A DNA stretch of 7,136 nucleotides from assembly GCA_023422095.1 (NCBI GenBank), contig JAEZSD010000014.1, forward strand, positions 1-7,136. Reading direction: 5' to 3'. Source of the DNA: Bacillota bacterium (GTDB lineage Bacteria; Bacillota_I; Bacilli_A; RFN20; CAG-826). The position numbers were made by a program, and so were the translations under genes. Shown here one piece after another: positions 5,382 through 7,136 of this stretch (position 1 is the stretch's first letter; every line of letters begins with the position of its first letter). The notes under the pieces were generated by a model. That model searched no databases. It worked only from the letters and a program-made list of their open reading frames with translations, and was not told the origin of the DNA.

Positions 5382-7041
5382 ACGAAGAAATTACTCTTTC
5401 AATTCTTTTGTCACAGCGGTTCTTTCCTAGGACTTTCATGACATAGAAAAGATTGGGACTATTTTTCTTTCCAGTTAAGGTAATTCTAAGAATTTCAGCA
5501 ATGTCGGCAACTGAGCCAACGTATTGTTGAGGATTGTTTTTATAAAGCTTTCCATTAGGAGCAAAACCTAGTGTTTCGCCAATTTGTTTTAATTGGCCAA
5601 ACCATGATTGTTCATCTTGCTCAAGAGATAGGTTGGCCTTAATTGAATCTAGTACATCCTTAATTAAAGAAGGAGCTAATTTATCAGAGAAGGGGAGTTT
5701 TTCTTTGAAAAGGTCTTCGTAAAAATCATCATAGAAGAAACTAATTGATTCTAAGAGATTGCCAAATTTTTCGTAATCTTTTCGAGGATTCTCTTTTTCT
5801 CTTTCGATGTTCATAATTTCTTTAAAATAGGAGTGATTGCGATTGACAACCTCTAAAAGTTTGGGTTGGTATTTTGTAGCATACGAGACCACCATCTCAA
5901 ATATTTCATCTTTATTTTTCTTGGCCAATATTTCTTTTGCAAAAAAGTTTAATTTTCCAATATCGAATAGAGCGCCATCTAAAGACATTTTGGTAAATGA
6001 AAACACGAAGTCTTGCATATTTACAAAACGATTTTGGAAAATCCACTCTTCAAAGTTGGAATTGGCGATTGTCATCAAATACATGATGATAGCCTCGGTG
6101 GGATAACCGTCCTGGAGAAAAAAGCTAACAGCCGCTTCACTATCTAATCTTTTGGATAGTTTTCTTTTATTTCCATTTTCATCCAATTTCATGATGACTG
6201 GTAAATGGGCGTAAAGAGGAGCTGGCCATTCCATGGCTTGGAATAGGTCTAGGTGAATGGGAAGCGAAGCAATCCATTCTTCGCCTCGAATAACTGTCGT
6301 AGTGCGCATAAAATGGTCATCGACAACGTGGGCAAAATGATAAGTAGGAAGACCATCGCTCTTGTAGATGACTATATCCTGATCATTTTCGGCGATTTCA
6401 AACACGCCATGAACAAGATCACTCACTTTAATTTTGCGAATATGGTTACCATTGCTTTTAAAACGGATAACAAATGGTTCTCCTGCATTTACGCGTTCGG
6501 CTTTTTCATCGTTGGTTAAGAAACGGGATTTAGCAAACTGTCCGTAATAACCAGGAACAAGTTTGGCAGCTTCTTGCTTGGCCCGAATTTCATTGAGTTC
6601 CTCAGGAGTGCAGAAGCAAGGATATGCTCTTCCTATCTCAAGTAAATGCTTAATCGCAATGCGATATATATCGGCTCTTTCCGATTGAACATAGGGTCCA
6701 TAATCACCTTTTTGGTAATCTCCGAGATATCCCTCATCTGGAGTGATATTAAAAACTTTAAGTTGTTCTAATAACTGGGTACCTGATCCTTCGATCTCTC
6801 TTTTGGTGTCTGTGTCTTCAAGGCGAACGAAAAAGATTCCGTTGCTTTGAGAAGCTACTTTGCGACAAATCATGCTAGTGAATAAAGAGCCAGTATGAAG
6901 AAAACCGGTTGGGCTAGGAGCGAAGCGGGTGACTTCTGCGCCTATTGGTAAGTTTCTGGGTGGATATCTTTTTTCTAAATCCTCAAGAGTCAATGTGACA
7001 TCTGGGAATATAATATTTGCTAATTCTTTATTGGTAATCAT
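5377..7041 (-). CDS. gltX: Glutamyl-tRNA synthetase
   Basis: 554 residues; class I synthetase that charges tRNA-Glu with glutamate in the cytoplasm. A segment of about 37 residues precedes the catalytic core, a variant I know from Clostridia and related Bacillota, in which 540-560 residues is usual. Core motifs: APSPTGFLHTGS (41-52, HIGH-like site written HTGS), LEDTD (74-78), a CFC pair (141-143) where the zinc-binding insert lies, SDGLPTYHFAHVVDDH (228-243), RGEEW (252-256) and KLSKR (294-298, the KMSKS site). After about 335 comes the helical anticodon-binding part. The AH/DDH arrangement and the absence of a GlnRS-type beta-barrel tail favour GluRS over GlnRS. Whether it also charges tRNA-Gln for GatCAB cannot be told. 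ATG 7041 is chosen because AAGGAG lies 7 nt upstream; an ATG at 7077 would add 12 residues, has no SD, and lies upstream of the likely transcription start. tRNA-Glu follows after 33 bp. Confidence 0.97.
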   Translation of the reverse strand: MITNKELANIIFPDVTLTLEDLEKRYPPRNLPIGAEVTRFAPSPTGFLHTGSLFTSMICRKVASQSNGIFFVRLEDTDTKREIEGSGTQLLEQLKVFNITPDEGYLGDYQKGDYGPYVQSERADIYRIAIKHLLEIGRAYPCFCTPEELNEIRAKQEAAKLVPGYYGQFAKSRFLTNDEKAERVNAGEPFVIRFKSNGNHIRKIKVSDLVHGVFEIAENDQDIVIYKSDGLPTYHFAHVVDDHFMRTTTVIRGEEWIASLPIHLDLFQAMEWPAPLYAHLPVIMKLDENGNKRKLSKRLDSEAAVSFFLQDGYPTEAIIMYLMTIANSNFEEWIFQNRFVNMQDFVFSFTKMSLDGALFDIGKLNFFAKEILAKKNKDEIFEMVVSYATKYQPKLLEVVNRNHSYFKEIMNIEREKENPRKDYEKFGNLLESISFFYDDFYEDLFKEKLPFSDKLAPSLIKDVLDSIKANLSLEQDEQSWFGQLKQIGETLGFAPNGKLYKNNPQQYVGSVADIAEILRITLTGKKNSPNLFYVMKVLGKNRCDKRIERVISSF

Positions 7042-7048
7042 TTTGTGT

Positions 7049-7054
7049 CTCCTT
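7049..7054 (-). promoter_or_regulatory. Shine-Dalgarno site setting the gltX start
   Basis: AAGGAG sits 7 nt before ATG 7041 and rules in favour of this start over the in-frame ATG at 7077. Confidence 0.85.
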
Positions 7055-7065
7055 CTCGTTAAGAA

Positions 7066-7071
7066 ATTATA
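7066..7071 (-). promoter_or_regulatory. -10 box of the likely gltX promoter
   Basis: A perfect TATAAT on the minus strand, with a start expected near 7059 and a leader of about 18 nt that just contains the SD. No convincing -35 lies at 17 nt (AACAAA). A second possibility further upstream is TATAAC about 25 nt earlier with TTTACC 17 nt before it, which would give a longer leader. Confidence 0.5.
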
Positions 7072-7099
7072 TTGCATCTTGAATATGTTTTGTTATAAT
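7072..7099 (+). promoter_or_regulatory. Candidate divergent promoter pointing off the right edge
   Basis: On the plus strand TTGCAT (7072-7077) is followed after 16 nt by TATAAT (7094-7099), with the extension TGT directly before it (7091-7093). It would transcribe away from gltX into sequence beyond the window. No coding start is visible in the last 37 bases. Confidence 0.4.
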
Positions 7100-7111
7100 A
7101 ATTAAGCGAAT

Positions 7112-7123
7112 TTGGTAAACCAA
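7112..7123. repeat. Short palindrome upstream of gltX
   Basis: TTGGT-AA-ACCAA is a perfect inverted repeat with 5-bp arms. On the minus strand it contains TTTACC, a possible -35 for the far gltX promoter. On the plus strand it falls about 13 bp after the -10 of the candidate divergent promoter. The position suits an operator, but the element is short enough to occur by chance. Confidence 0.35.
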
Positions 7124-7136
7124 GTTGCAATGCAGG

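Noticed and set aside
7042..7077. Upstream ATG at 7077 for gltX, giving 566 residues
   Set aside because: The 12 extra residues would be encoded by the promoter and SD region; ATG 7041 has a strong SD at the right distance.

Overview
This 7.1 kb window is AT-rich bacterial DNA. It uses the standard code (Trp is TGG) and strong Shine-Dalgarno sites on several genes. Gene content and the GltX type, with its extra N-terminal segment, suggest a low-GC member of the Bacillota or a relative of the Mollicutes (an uncultured Bacilli, Erysipelotrichia or Clostridia-type gut bacterium would fit). The lineage is inferred from protein style only. Every gene I can support lies on the minus strand, so the window reads from right to left.

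Layout in the direction of transcription. (1) 7136-7042 is a short intergenic region with the gltX promoter and a possible divergent promoter pointing off the right edge. (2) 7041-5377 is gltX, glutamyl-tRNA synthetase. (3) 5343-5269 is a tRNA-Glu with anticodon CUC, 33 bp after gltX and followed by a strong intrinsic terminator. (4) 5204-4341 is a diacylglycerol/lipid kinase whose -10 box is so close to the ATG that the mRNA appears leaderless. (5) 4251-2692 is a four-helix membrane protein with a long Pro/Ala/Glu-rich tail and an unassigned C-terminal domain, ending in an intrinsic terminator. (6) 2578-1502 and 1500-187 are two adjacent CNNM/CorC-type (DUF21 plus CBS pair) membrane proteins. 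(7) 200-1 is the start of a short-chain dehydrogenase/reductase, overlapping the previous gene by 14 bp and cut by the window edge.

The genes group into probable transcription units: gltX with tRNA-Glu (synthetase plus cognate tRNA), the lipid kinase, the membrane protein, and a tightly packed cnnm-cnnm-SDR operon. Most of the window is ordinary housekeeping content. The points most worth a second look are the unassigned membrane protein, the asymmetric CNNM pair (one member lacks the C-terminal domain, and acidic motif residues are changed reciprocally), the leaderless lipid kinase, and the gltX/tRNA-Glu pairing. I see no CRISPR array, insertion sequence, phage gene or defence system, and no gene-free stretch longer than about 115 bases.
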